A DNA stretch of 64,000 nt from Gyrodactylus bullatarudis. Taxonomy: Eukaryota > Platyhelminthes > Monogenea > Gyrodactylidea > Gyrodactylidae. The notes below the pieces were generated by a model. It searched no databases, had not been told where the DNA came from, and saw only the letters and a program-made list of their open reading frames with translations. Both the position numbers and the translations under genes were made by a program. Shown piece by piece: positions 21,679 to 36,679 of this stretch; the first letter of the stretch is position 1, and each line of letters begins with the position of its first letter. The stretch lies in assembly GCA_012064415.1 (NCBI GenBank), contig SSNU01000254.1, forward strand, positions 1 through 64,000. Reading direction: 5' to 3'.

Positions 21679-24600
21679 CTACTCAAGGCTTGAGTGGTAA
21701 ACAGCTTCATTATAAGTATCTTGTCTTTGAATTTCTCTTCGAGTTGAATTCTTTTGATGAAAATGAGGAAAACAGCGACTTCTCAGGCTACTTGACAACT
21801 CCATAGTAGTTCTTTTTATTTGGGTATTTAGAAAAAAGAACATGATATACTTTATTAGGTGACTGTAGTAGGCCAGGGCTATCACGTATGCTCGATATCT
21901 CCGGTAGAGGCAGCAATTGCGATTTGGAGAGCATTTTATGCCGAACCATCCTTTTATAATTTCATACACCTTTCCATTACTACAGACGTAGGGTACTTGG
22001 GTTACGACGAATACACTAATCATTGAGACCAGCATTGTTGTCAAGTTATTTTGAGCTGATTGGAAACGACTAATGAAAAAAATGGTCATTGATTACAAAA
22101 ATATGAAACAAGATTCTGAACTCTCTCTGTTGCAATTTAGTTAATCTTTGATGTAGAAAAAAAACAAGGAAATGACCTGATTAATTCCCTAATACAATTA
22201 GATGCATGTTGACATAATAAATACCATTAGTAGTTAAAGTTTAAATTTGAAAATGCTCAAATTAATTAGCAGGCTTTGCTGATTATGGCCAATGCATTTC
22301 CTGATTTCTTTCTCCTGGTTAACCACATACTCAATATCAGATTGCTTTGTACAGATTATTCTTGTTATTTTCTACCTTCCCCAACCACTATCAAATCAAT
22401 CAGGATCTTTGCTAAATGATAATATTTCACAAGGACAGTCTATTTGTTTGTGTGTGTGTACGTGCTTGTGCATGATAATGATCATTGATCGTCACATACA
22501 CTGAGGAAGAGAGGGATTTCCCTCTAATTCAAGTGGCCCTTCTGAAACTTTCCCTTTTTTTGATTGCAATCAACATTATGAAATTGGCCAGACAATATTT
22601 ATATATGTATTTCATCATAGAAAGAATGTAAAATTTATTAAAAGATGTAGATGACTTGAAATGGATATTATATATCTATTCGAGTGTTGGTTACCAAGAC
22701 AATATGTATGATTAGATTTTCGAAGTTTATTAATTGGAATTGTATTGAGATGGTATCCCCTTGATGATTCAGAGCTATTTTGAGCAATAGAAAATGTTAT
22801 TTATATCAGAGGAGTTTATTGAAGTATTTCTGTCAAAATTACAACCAATGTCTTTTTTTAGATTAAAAATTCTTTTTGTTAACGCTCTAAGAAAGAATCG
22901 ATCGAAATTGAACTCATTAAAAAAAAGAAAAATTCATTTTTTATATACTTGAAAATCATTAGACCAAGAAATTTATACCAAGTGTAAAAGAAGAGCATTT
23001 TTTATGTTCTTTCTTCTCAAATACCTCATATAATGTATTTTTTCTTCCTCATCATCATCATATCCAGTCTTTTTATTTTCCCCTCGAATAACTCGAGAGA
23101 AATAGAAAAATGGCAAGGAAGACCAAAATAAAATATGCAAATATCATTTCCATTTTAATTTCTGATTCTATGGGTCCCATTGTAAAAGTTTATTATTGAA
23201 TTAATTAGCAAAATACTACAGTTCATTTTAGATCTTTATTGCCTGCTAAACGTAACTGGCTCAATATAGGATTTGGCTATTCTGTAGGGAAAAATAATTT
23301 CTTACCTCTGACTATTGGTCCAGGGTATGGAGCAAGATTGAGAAAATCGAATATTATTCTGATTGATCAATTTGACACGTTTCTTAGCCAATTTTCGAAT
23401 GAATAATATCAAAAATACGTTAAAAATAACAAGAATCAGTAATGGAATGAAAATATTCAACATGATCATCGAGAGCTCATAAAACTGGTACACAGACGAA
23501 TCACCGAAATTGGTATAGCCGACCTTTGGTTTTAATCCACTTTCAATTTCGATTGCAAATATTCTCGGAACATTGATAAGAATACAAGAGATTGTCACAA
23601 TAATGATGACAAGATATGTTTTTTTAATATTCCGACTTGAAATTCCCGAGCGACTATGCATTCTGTTCAAAGATTTCATTGCTAGACATCTTTCAACACT
23701 GAGAATCTAAAAGAAAAAAGTCATTTTCAAGTTTATTAATTAAATTAAATAATATTTTAAATATGAATTTTGGATATTCCTCAGTGAACTTTATTTTCAA
23801 TTACAAAAATATTAAAAATTAAATTACCTTTATCTATTTTTGTATAAAATTCAGCTATACAAGTGTATATTTCACAATAGAAATCTCTCATTGGTCACTT
23901 TTATTTAAAAAGACGCTGTATTTCACCTGCTTTGTCTTTTATACAGGCATGAAATAAAAATCCAGGAGACAACATGGTCAAGTAGCAAGCGGAAAACTTA
24001 TAGTAAGCATTGAGTTTTGTAAACGGCTAGATTACCAATTTTTCCACTACTATTTCTGTCTCGCTGAAAATACATACAGTACATATAGTGTATTAATTTA
24101 TTCTAGCTTTTATTCCCACAATGGAATTTACGTACGTCCAAGTTGAAAGAAAAAGTATTGCCTATTTGAATTGTCTCTTCCTTTCTGTTGATTGATTAAC
24201 ACATCATTCATTATAATAAACAAAAAATATCTCTTTGTGAGATCATGGAATATTTCCTAATTACAATGCAAATTCATTATGTTAGAGGAAGTGTTGATTG
24301 CTCTTTTACCCAGAGTGAATATTGAGAATAGACAAGATTAATTAAATGGAAAAAAATCATCTTCAAAATAATAAATCACAATTATTCACTCGTATAGATA
24401 AAATCTGAGAATTTGAATCAACATTCCGAAGTAATACAATTCAATTGCATTAAACATACTAGTCTAGGTCAATAAAGTTGTTCTGGAAATAGTCTTCGCC
24501 TTAGATTTGATGCTGACGTTAAAAATATGATTGAAAAACAACCTTTGTTAGAAAATAATAAATTTTAATTTCATGAACTTGAATAAAATTAGTGATTCTG

Positions 24601-27600
24601 AAAATTTGCTGTAAAAATTTAATGAGAAAATCTTTTTGAAGAATTTTTTTATTAATTAACACAGCTTCTGATGGTCTTTTGATTTCTCTAAAAAAAACTT
24701 TTTGTTATTGTCCTTGTCCCCAGATCAATATTTCTCACAATTTTGAAGGTCTCCTAAATTTTTAATAATGGATCTTCAGATCTCAAAATTAATTTGTCTT
24801 TAATTCTGTTGAAAAATGAACAGTTTCTTGGTTTCGGCATATGCGAAGACTATTTCCAGAACAGTTTTTCAACAAAAGCATATTTTTTCCATTAATTATA
24901 ATAATTAATTTAATTTATAATAAAGCGAATAAAAATTATCATGAGATTAAAGATGCTTCAGGAGCATTCAAGAGTGTTCAATTTAAAAGTGTTGTATACT
25001 CAACAGTAACACCGTGGTTCTGAGTCAAACGTTTTGAGAAGCTAGGTCTGATTTGCTATTCCACTATTCTTGATACTCTCTCGGTTATTGACAGTGTATT
25101 AGGATTCTGTTGGAAGCTTTAGAGTCAGATGATTCTTAGCGTAAAGGGATATATTTTAAATTGCATTAGTCTATATCACAATTTGTGTATATGGACTACT
25201 TATTATGTATGTATGTTTGAAGAGAATTATTAAAAACTAGATGAAATAGCAGTCTAAAACTTAATTGTGTTCATTCATAATCGATCAATAGAACGAGGAT
25301 GGATTCAACTTCCTATTTCCAGTGAGAACAAACTTTGGAAAAATATAATAAAATAAATTTCGCAATAAAAAATCATCAATATGTTTTTTATGAATATTGT
25401 TCCAATTGATTAAGGATTATTATTGTTTCTCACCTAACATACTTATTAGCTTATCCAATTGGGAAAACAAGGAGAGACTAATGGACAAAGAAATCAATTT
25501 CAATCCTAAATGATCCCCATGAGTTGTTTGGAATAAATTCTATTCTCTAAAATGATTCATTTGAATTTCCAAAGAATTAAAATGAGCTCAAGAATATTCA
25601 AAATGTTATCCTATATTTTCTCGGGATAAAATGGAAGCTAATGAATTGATTGATACAGTGGTTTCTTGGTATATCCCCTTAGTTTATCGATAAGCCATTA
25701 TTTATCAGCTCTATAAAATTAAGAAAAAAAAATTCTAGGATTCTCTATTCGGATAGAGGACTTCATAATCAAATAGAATAGTAGAAAAAAATTTCAAAGA
25801 CAAACGTTAATTTAGTACAGTGTTACAGTGATAAGTTATCAGTGATGATAAGATGGGACCATGTGATTAGATTTAGTAAAAACCTGACTGATACTGTAAT
25901 ATTTACAAAATAATAGAAGACTGTACTATTGACTATAATATAGACTAGAGTAGAGGTCATTTGATGTGAATGACCAATCATTGGTCGAGACAGTTAGTAT
26001 AACCCTGAATAATATACCTTTTAGGGATAGCTTGAGGTTGTACGAATCATTTCTACGAAATTTCATCTCAGGCCAGGCTATTCGATATTTGGATACTTCA
26101 ATGAAACAATTCCACGATCGAAAAATTCAATCAAAATGTATTTGGATTACATATAAATGCGTGAGTATTCTATATAAAAATATTATTCTTAGAAGAGATG
26201 AGTTGCTTAATTCACCATTAATCTTTTTTTCGTCCACTACACTAGCAGCAATCTCAAAATATAATCCTAAATTGGTCACACAAGTTTTTCACTTTAAAAG
26301 CTTAAAATTGGCAAAAACTTAAACTCAAGAGCCTTAAGAGGTAATATCATCTTTGAAAGAATGATAACAATGTTCCTCAACTAAGAAAAGACACCCAACG
26401 ATCAAGTTTCTCAATGCAAAAATATTATTGATTTTGATGCTCGTAGTAGAACGTATTGAATTTCTAGTGGAAACTAAAATTCCTTGACGAGCATACACTT
26501 GGATATACCAATTAGCGAGAAATACTTTCTTGGTTAGCAAACGTTTTCTTCACTGAAAATGAGTTTAATTCCATGCTCCCCTTATTGCATTATTACTTGG
26601 GGGATATTTCTTTGCTAAGCTAGCTCAAGTTTAATAAACATTGTTTATGTATTCTCTAGATTCCATTTTTTCATAGAGTGGGAGACATTCAAAGAGAAGT
26701 AGAGAGATTTGGCTGACGTTTTATTTCATATTATTAAATGCTTTAATTAGTACATTAGGAATATTCTCAAGTGAATTCACAAAGGATTTGCAACCAGTGC
26801 ACAGAATGTAGGAATTAATTGAGGCCGAGAGATATCATCATTAGACTCCGGATTATTCTTGTGTAGTTCATCTCAAACATTTTCTTTCCATGAGTTAATG
26901 CAATGATTTAGTCTGAAATTCTTCTCAAGAACAAAACCTTTCAATGGCTTCTCACAAAGTTGTAGAAAGTATATTCTTTCTCTCTACAACGTAGACTCTA
27001 CATACATAAGAAATGAGTGTATCCATGAATAGTTTATCTCATTATTTTTTCAGATCCTTTGATCAGTTATAGGAGGATAGAAATAATTATAGAAGAAAGT
27101 TATCTTTGATGGAATCACGTAAGAAGAAATTTCTTGCAAAAATCATGGAAAATCCTACACTTAGTTTATTCTATCAAGTTTTCAATCTCCTAGCAGATCA
27201 TTATTTAATAAATCTAATGAAATTTTCATGAATCCATACTAAGCAAAAATGTATCGTTTCTGGCTTTCAGTAAGAAGAGTAACAGCATCAAGCTGGAAAA
27301 TATCTCTCCTTCAAGTTTCCTTTTTCATTGTGTTGAGATGTCCCTGTCTCAAAAAAATTTTATCAAGGTAAAAATATTCCAATTTTCAGAAAATATTTCT
27401 TATAAAAAATCTTGGACAGAAAGAAAATTGAAATATCCCTCTGGGTTATATAATTAAGAATTTTGGCCATATTTCTTTTATGATGGATGGAGTAGAATTG
27501 CGAAGAAAATAAATAAATTCTTATATCCTCTTTGTTTAGAAATGAACACAACTTAATGAAATTTAACCAAAATATAAGATAGTTCTATTAAAGTTGTATG

Positions 27601-30600
27601 CTTCGGTAATCGGATAAAAATAATTACAATTATAGAGAGTCTATAGCAACTGCCTCAAAAATATCCTTGAAAAGGATACATAAAATTTGGATATTAAGTG
27701 ACAGATGTTAATTCATTAAAAGAGCACGTTCTTCAATCAATGAGGATATGAATTGCATGTCTAAGCGAATAATAATAAGAGCAAAGTAGATTTTTAGAAA
27801 CAAAATCATAATAATCAAATATTGTATAATTTAATTAAATTTTTTAACAAAGTAGTTGCTTCGACAAAAACTATCTGATCGATTATCAAAGTTCAAGTTG
27901 TCAACATACTCTTTTTCTTTTATACACATTTCAATTAAACTCAAAAGTATCTCATTCAAAGATAAGTTTTAGTCATTTCTTTACCATTTCGAAGTAACTC
28001 TCTAGATAATTCAATCGGGATCTATTTTATTCAGTTTTTTTACCGATAGGAGAAAAGATGACACACGAAGTTAGGTTGTTATTCAGGACTAGACAAAGGA
28101 AATCAGCGAAATTCAGAGGAAGAGAGTCTAATTTCATTATTTCCATAAAATTATATTATTCAGATGTATAAATCCTGAATGAACGATGAAAGATTACACA
28201 AGGCTATATCTTATTTATCTGTGGGGAAAGTGAATATTTTCCGTTCATGAAAAAAAATTATCAGCATATCTTAATTAAAAATTTTTACATTTGTCTCTAT
28301 CTAATTTCAGAAGCATTAAAAGATATTTTTCGATTTAAGGTATTATTCAAATGCTTTATCGTGAATTTGTCAAAGAAATGTACATTACCTACTTACAAGT
28401 AAACCATGAATAAAAATCTGAAATATCAATTAATGTTGAAACTAAACTAAAACACCTAGATAACTTCAAAAATATTATCTCCAAGGTTATCATCTCTCTA
28501 CCCCAAAAAGTGTGGAAGTTCAAATAATACATTTTAAGACCTTATAACTTATTGTTTTAAATGGTTTTCAGAACCGAGGTGGTAGCTAGTTGAAATTCTT
28601 TTTGAGACTTTAGTGATCACAGAAAATTCATCTCTGTTTTAATGAGCATTATTCATTAATAATAATAAGAATACATTTTTTTCGTGAGTATATTTCAAAA
28701 TTTTAAATTAAATTTTTTGCTGATCGATAAGAAATAACTAGTTTTTTGAAATTTCCAATTTTAGCTACATGAAAATATTACAATCATACAAATTAAGACT
28801 TGCTCGAAAGATGAGCATAGTTTTTCATTGAAATGAGGAAAAAAATAGTTTGATCACGAGCTTCCAGTTTTTTTGTTTTTATTAAATATTTTTAATCGCC
28901 TGATCAACGATTCCTGGTATTTGAAACAAACAAAATCCAATATCATCTAGTTAATTTTATTATTATTATCAACTACAGATCCTATTTGTCGATCTTCGTG
29001 ACTCTGAGTCTGAATCAGAGATTTATTTAGAATGTCTATTTAGTCAAGAGATTTGGACAAACGAGAGAGGAATATAAACAAAGGACTGGTTTAAACTACA
29101 ACTATAACGAATCAGATCTTTTTCTCATTCCTTCTGATGATCTGATGATCATCGAGAATTTTAATGTCAAGAACCATATAAAGTTGGTTGATATGGAGAT
29201 GGAAATTTATAATTTTTACAAAAATCTCACTTTTTTTATCAATAAATATGTTGAAGATTTTTAGAAATCTGGATCATGTTGCCTACTCTCATCATGATGA
29301 TCATTAAAGAAAACACAATTGAAAAAATAATTTTAAGAAAAATATGGTTATATTTCAAATCTCGGTTCCCATTTTTTCGAACATTGAACTGAACAATGAT
29401 TTTAAAGTGGAAGGGTTGTAAAAAATAGTTTTTCCTGATCAAGATTAGACAAGAAAACCAATTATGATCTAATGATTCACCTCTTTATCGATTTCGATTT
29501 CTTGGTCATTTCATTACTTGAAAAAAAATAATATTTCGATAACTCATATCCTTCTAAAATGGCGGATCTATTACAAAATTAAAATTTCCTATCTAATTCT
29601 GATCGTGAAAAACTTTTCGAATCTTCTTCCAATGATTATTTAAAAATTTAGTTGAAAAAAAGTTGTTTTGGTGATGAAAATTCAACTCTATCCTTATTAG
29701 GTAACGTAAAGTTTGCAGGAAAAAATGTCAGAAAATTAATCAGATAAATTGTTTTCTATGACTTTTTCTTATTGCTAGAATTCTCCCTTTACTGAACAAA
29801 ATGTCAAGATTTCTCTCTGAGAAGGACAGATTTCCCTTTCTTTCTTTGTAGACAACTCAATATTCAATAAAATCAAGAATAGTTTTATTTAAAATTGGGA
29901 TAAAATTTGTTCCTTCTAAAGTCACAATTCATTTATGAACCATTTATAAATAATAATTATTAAACACTGCAGATTTTTCCTTTCAAATATCTAAAGAAAA
30001 GTCCATATTTTGATGTGTATCCCTGAGATTCCATTGGAATTATTGATCTCTTACACCAATTATTCTATTTGATACAACATAGTAGTTATAGTAATTCACG
30101 ATAATGTTGCATTTATGCAATAAAATAATACAGTATAGTTAAAAAATTAAAGTATGTTATCCAAAATGTTATTTCTCCTTTCTACAAGATATCTAAATTA
30201 AAGATGGATAAACTGTACACGTGCCTCTTTTTTCAAGTCATAATCTTGAATTATACTATGTAATGAAGTCCCCTAAAATCGATAAATAAAAGTTTTCTTT
30301 TTCAAATCTAAATGAACCTTTTAAATTATAAAACTCAAAATAGTAATGCAAAAGAACTCACCACTGTTATCCAAATGCTCGTCGATTCTAAGGAGTTTTG
30401 TAAGAAAAAGTGTATATAAACTGAATATAAGTATAAACCGTATCTGATTTGTTTTATTTTGTCGCAGAATGGAGTAAAATCTGAACATCTAAAAGAAAAA
30501 TAAATTATGATTTATTATATTAATAAAAATTCTCAATAAACTTCATTCATCCCTAAAATAAATTGAACAAACGAATTGTAATAGCTTGAATAATAACACA

Positions 30601-33345
30601 GTATATAATTTAGTTTATTGGATAGTTATTTAAAAATCTCATTCAGAGTAGATTAGTAGATCGAGGATGAATTGAGCAAGCTATTTTTCTCTTTTCTATT
30701 TTGAACTAGATCCATTTACATTTTAAATTCTCTATATTGTAAATGATTTTATAATTATAATACAATTCTGAAGTATAGTTTGGATAATGGTGAAAGTGAA
30801 TAATGTGAATAAAGAATTATGGATAAGAAGTTCTCTTTCTCTCTAATGGAAACACTTAATGAACTCTTCAGCACGTACTCCGATATTTATCAAGGATCAA
30901 TTATTATAATCATAATAATCTCTTTACTTTCATTTTCTTAGAAACTTTTTCTCCTCTTACTTGAAGCTTTTTAAAAAATCTCTAATTGTAGTTAAGGTTT
31001 ACCGCATTTAAAGTAGAGTCTGCCTGCCAAGGAATAACAACATCTAATTAGAATTAATATTACCCATTCGCAATTATAAAATAGTTTCCATTTATCATTT
31101 GTGGTTGTTGACTATCTATGGGCACCTATATCTCTCAGAGAAGTAAGGTTATTTTTTAATTCCTAATAGATAATGGTTATCGAATTGATATAAGAGAACT
31201 TTTTATTCACTTTGATCTTTGATTTCCTTTTTAAAAGAAAAAAGACAAATCCTCTTGCTATAACCATAGACACACTCCCCTTGACTGGAAGATTTTTTTG
31301 AAAGGGCCAGACAAAAAATCTCCTTACCTCACGTTGACAATTTGTCAAATTAATCCTAACACAAAAGATTGACTTAAGAATTAAGAGTCCGCGTTCAATT
31401 CAGATAATTCAAATTTTGACATTCTACCAAAGATGTGTGTATCTTATTCTTTAGAATAAGCATTTCCTCGTCAAAATTCAAAGTATTAGAATAGTAAAAT
31501 AATCCTTACTTTGTGTGAGAAAAATCAATCATAAACTCTTTCAGTAGTGTAACAAACAGAGTGTTGAAAGAAGAGCTTTGTATCCTTGAGAAATTATGTT
31601 TTTTGTAGACATTCGTAAAGGAAATTTGATCATTTCCTTACTAGGAGAAAAGAAAAAACAGCAAGGATGTAAAATTTTATTTTTGTATTTTTCTGACATC
31701 ACCTCTGATGTTTTTTCTAGACTTTAACTTGAAGTATATATGCACCGAGATGAAATAAGTGTATAAACCCATGCTTAAATGTTTAAATTTTGAGTTTAGA
31801 TTTGACTTTCTATTGCTCATAATCAATTTCTGGGATTGAATATTTTATTTGAGATTGATAGCTTGAGAGAAGCTAATGCAAAGAATTTAATCAAGATTAG
31901 AAATAAAATCGGGAGCCAAATTTAAATGACGCCATTGACAGTATTCACCAATTTTAAAACGAATTTTTCCCTGAAGACTTTGTTCAAGCTGCTCAGTAAT
32001 TCTACAACTTTTAATATGGGTTTTCAGGATAGAAATTATTCCAGTTGAATAACAAGTTTCTTTATCCGTCCAATTAAATTAAACTTTTGACAAGACAGAG
32101 AGTTTGGAGAGAGGATAAAATTGTTTCAAAAAATTAATTCGAAACTCAAAAATATTGACTATAGAAAAATAATTTTTTCCCCTATTTGATCTATAGTCGA
32201 GGAGTAGAAGAAGAAGGAAATTCAGATGAGTGCATGTAATGTGAGTAAAGAACCGAACTTTGAACATGTCATACTAAGAGGAAGTATTTAAGTAGAATAA
32301 TCCTCATCATAAAAATGAGATCCCAAATAATTGACATTTTCTTTCTCTAGTTAGCGAAAAATTTTCTCAGTTTTAATCAGTCACTGGTTACGTATAGAAA
32401 TAATATAGCAATCATTATATTATTTTATACAGTTTTGCCAAGAAATTAATTTATTTCTATATGAATTAGAAAAGAAGACATGATAAAACTAATTGCAAGA
32501 TTAATTTTCATCATGCAAGATGATTCATCTCAGCTCTAGAATGAAACTGTGAAAATTGAATAGAGTTAATACTTTTATACCGACGACATAAGTGTATTCA
32601 AGAAGCAAGCATAAAATACTGTTTCCACAAGTACTTATTTGATTTCCGTAAGAAATCATGAGAGTATTCAGTTTTGTGTTAATTTTATTCTGAAGGGTTA
32701 ATTTGCCTAGATAGATAATTGTTTCAATTGTGAAATACGCGAACTGGAAAAACAAAATTGATTAGATAAAAAAGTTTTTTTTCTTTTTCTCACTAACTGA
32801 AAAATTTAACACGTATTTTTTTAAAACGACACTGTCTTTTTCTAATCAAATCTGAGTTGAAAAATGTTGAAAAATAACTCATTATACCATAGCTCGAGAG
32901 TTGATGGGCATAATGAAATACGCCTTAAAATTCATGGAGAATTCTGCGGGAAAATATTCAAATCAATTCCTCTCTGTATAATTTATTCATGATGGAAACA
33001 AATATTTGTTGAAGGACATTTGCTAATACTACTAGTGATTTATTTGTTGTCTTTATTTAGATCAGAATGTGCTTTTCCAAACAAAAAAATTACTCACCTT
33101 GAAAATTCAACTGAGGTCTGGGATATTGTGGTAATCAAATCAACTGATATTAAATACATTATGTAGAGGTATGCAACGTTGACTTTTCTCAGACGATATA
33201 GGACTCGTAGGAAAATTCCCCAAAGTAACGCTTCCATTGTGAAGGAAATTGGTAGTAGAAGATGAAGCAGTAAGGCTTCTTCTTTCATCAAAATTCTAGT
33301 AGCCTTGCATATTGCACTGGATTCATTTTGGTTTGATTGTTCCAT
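21679..33345 (-). CDS. rhodopsin-family peptide GPCR, FMRFamide-receptor-like
   Basis: A seven-helix neuropeptide receptor gene. Firm exons: 23706-23306 (ILSVERCLAMKSL, an ERC in place of DRY, then helix 4 with INVPRIFAIEI and helix 5) and 22069-21679 (helix 6 with VVTQVPYVC, helix 7, cytoplasmic tail, stop). These join in phase 2 with GT-AG sites. Likely exons upstream are 33345-33098 (ATG, helix 1, helix 2 with YLISVDLI) and 32743-about 32573 (conserved Cys and helix 3). The phase between 33098 and 32743 does not fit directly, so a small exon is missing or misread. The helix 3/4 intron is about 9 kb. Helix 7 lacks a clean NPxxY. Helix 4/5 wording resembles insect FMRFamide receptors, but ligand identity is inference. 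Confidence 0.6.
23707..32572 (-). other. large presumed intron of the GPCR gene
   Basis: About 9 kb without a convincing exon. Contents noted: the diverged MITE copy at 29186-29440 and otherwise AT-rich DNA. An open frame at 25966-26322 (plus strand) looks mildly protein-like, but its first ATG is only at 26101. Confidence 0.35.
29186..29440. mobile_element. diverged copy of the TA-MITE
   Basis: The left end (TTGATATGGAGATGGAAATT and following TTTTTACAAAA) aligns with the left end of the element at 15856. Interior landmarks follow in the same order (a CTGGATCAT block, TTTCAAATCTCG, CCCATTTTTT). No right inverted arm is recognisable, so it is truncated or decayed. Confidence 0.55.
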
Positions 33346-36300
33346 AATTTGCTTATGGTAAAGCCGTAATTTTCATAACTGAACAAGGTCTTCGGAAAAA
33401 ACTTTGATCCAAATTTTATTGAAAATGTTTATTTCTTTTTTGAATTGATGATGATTTCGTTTTTCCTTTCTAAATTTTTATACATTTTTATGAATATATA
33501 TAGTATATATATCATTTATTCACTTTCTAAAAGAAAAATAAGGTTAACTAAACACAGTCTCCTTTCTCATTGGTTGGAAATGTTATCTATATATCTACCA
33601 TAGATTCTATTTGGAATTACTTTGTCTCTACTATTGAGCTGTAGCTGTGATTTTAGTCTTTTCGGAAAGTAAATTACAATTTATACGAGGGCCTGAAGAA
33701 ATTCTAATCAGTATCATCTTTAATATTTTGGAAATAATGATTTTCTTTTATCTCATCAGTTATCATCTAACTTTTATTAGAATTTTATCATTACATCAAG
33801 TTACCCAATTACTGTTTTGTTTTTATTTATTATTTTGAAAGAGAAGAACCTTTGTCATTAATTTTATACGAAACGGATCATGAAATATGGCCCTTATTCT
33901 CCCAAAATCAACTACTATTTCTTATTAATCTTTTATTAATTATGCAATATTTATTTATTACAAGAATAATAATTATATTACTGCCTTCAGATTAAATACC
34001 AAGAGAACCATAAAAAAGATTTCTAACAGCGAATGAACATACATAAGAATTTAATATTTCCATGAATAATATTCATTCAATATCTACGTCGAATTTCTCA
34101 TGATAATGTTCGAGGCTTGTTTTCCTTTTTTTCACTAAAATTGTTCATTGCAACTGTTATAAATAATATCATGTTTTTGTGGAAATTCTGGAGTCTAATC
34201 TGTATCTTACCCCAACAGATTTGATAAAGGGAATAATTAGGATTAAAAATTCCTATGAAATTAGTAAAAAATTAATTTTATGTGTTCTAACTTTACAATA
34301 TTCCTTAGTTTTAATGATGATTCTTTTTTATTTTAACTGAATTTTTGAGGATAGCTTCTTTGAAGCTCAATAAAAACCTGATTCTGTAGCTTTTCTTCTT
34401 TTTCACTTCTTTAAAATGAACGAGTAGGTTTATTCTTATGAATTCACTTAATACTGACAGACACACAACGCCCATATCAGACATGGTTATTATTATTATT
34501 TTAATGTGAATATTCTGTGCTTAACAAAGAGGGATTGTAGTAGTCAAATAGAAATAAACACTATGGTATAATTAATATATTTTATTCAGATTTAGAGGGA
34601 AGAAAATCATTTTCGTTATCTAGTCAAGAAGATCTGGATAATTGATTTTCTTCCTCTGTTCCGTACCTTCTCTCTCAAACTCTTTCTCTCTATCCCTCTA
34701 ATAATGATTTTATAAGAATTTCACTTTGCCGCTCTTCATTCAAGCAATTTTATAAAATTTTTTCACATTGATTATTTTTACCAAGCATTTTCCGTGTAAT
34801 AGAGAATAAGTATTTCTTAACATTGCCTGTCACAAAATAAAGGTGTGAAGAATTGCTTTTAAACCATATTTTTGAAATTTTTTTCGAAATTCCTGTAATC
34901 TTTATCAGCCCGCCAATGACTCAACAATTCTTATCTTTTGCTCACTCTATAGAAAGGACTGAAAGATAACAAATACTTGGTTATTTTATTGAAAAAAAAA
35001 CATTATTAAAATAATTTCAGTAATTACTGAATTAATTAATATTCAGATTTTATCCTCTAATAAAAGTTCCTCAACCTTGTCAACCAAAAAACTATTTTAT
35101 TATGAGAATATGATGTAACTCGAAACTTTTATTTCATATAGAATTAATTCAGCTTACTAAATCTCCCGAACACTTTTGAGACTTTTGTTCTGCCTATGGG
35201 AAATTCAGTGAGTGATTTTTCTGAGAAAGGCTTAATTCCCATAAAATTAGAACTAATTAAACATCTCTCCCATCTTGAAATTCTTTTATTAATAAAATCA
35301 CAAATTGGTTAATAAGCTGGTTTATCTCAGTAATTTTTTTCATTTCTCATAAATGAATTTTTCCTCAAAGTACTTGGGAAATCCTTGAAATCCACATCTT
35401 CTCTTGTCTACCACCACCCTGTTCAGTTTTGTTCCATCCCATAAATAAGAGAGGAAGAAAGGGACCAGATTATCTGGTTATTAAGATGACGATTATGCGT
35501 TCTATAGAGTAAGGAAGAAAGAAATCTTACATGCACATTTGAAAATTCTAAAGATTTTGAGCATTACATCCACAAGATAGATAATGGATATATTTTTAAT
35601 AATACCTACCTTTTTTGGGGAAATTGCACAAAAAGAGCTTTACTACTTGAAGTGATTACTACCTTTTTCATCGCTGAAACATCTTGAAAGAAAATCTTTG
35701 GGATTGGAAATTATTATTGAGAAAAAACCATTGAAATTATCTACATTTTCAAATTCATCTTTAATATCATCTTGAAAATCAAAAATCATGTTTACACACA
35801 CTCTTGTTCTATAGTAGTTTCAAGGTAAATGTTCAGAATTATTGGTATATATTCAATTGTTCAATTAGTAAGTCCATAAAAGAGAAAAAATCAAGATCTC
35901 ATCTCTCGAGGAAAATGCCAAATTTAACTAAACAATTTTTGTGATGACTCATGGAGCTTGTTTAACTCTATGCTCCCAAAAAGATTGCTCAATTTTAGAC
36001 GCATTAGAAAATCAGGAATTCGTTCCTCTTCAATTGCACTGTATCAGAACTGTATTGTCCTCCTTCTTTTGTTGTGAGTTAGTTTTTTGAATAATGCACG
36101 ATCTAACTATGCTACCTCCAACTGGAAAATTTTCCCATTATTATTATAACTTTATATTGCTCTAGTTGTATTTAGGAAAAAAATAATATTTTTCTTTCCA
36201 TAAATTATTTATTAAATTATTTTTATGTTAACGAAAAAACGAATTTATATCATGTTATACTATAAAATGTCTGCGAATAGACATAAAAAGAAATCTAAGT

Positions 36301-36679
36301 GATTTTTCGGAATTTTCCTCAAGGTTATTTCGGGATGTTTTCTCTCAATTTGAATGAGATTAAATTTTCGATTTATGAAAACGTACAATATATAATTTAT
36401 AGATTGCAAATCAATCTTTTTGATTACATTATTTGGTTTCGAAATTACTGTATGAGTTTTTGAATGTGGTTCATATGTTTAAATATTTTATCTTTAAAAA
36501 AATATATATAGTATTTACTTGGTAGTAGTTTGGACCAATTAAAAATAAAAAAAATCCTTTTGAAGATATGTAAATACTAACATTTATGCATGAGAATACA
36601 TACAGTATTAAACTACTAACATTAAATAACCGATATAAATATCTCTTTTTGAGTTATTAATTCCTTGAGGTACTCTGAC
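33346..36679. other. intergenic spacer
   Basis: About 3.3 kb of AT-rich DNA between the GPCR start and the first cyclophilin gene. I see nothing supportable in it. Confidence 0.35.

Noticed and set aside
25966..26322. 118-codon plus-strand frame in the GPCR intron
   Set aside because: No upstream ATG (first at 26101), no motif, no splice context; kept only as a note.
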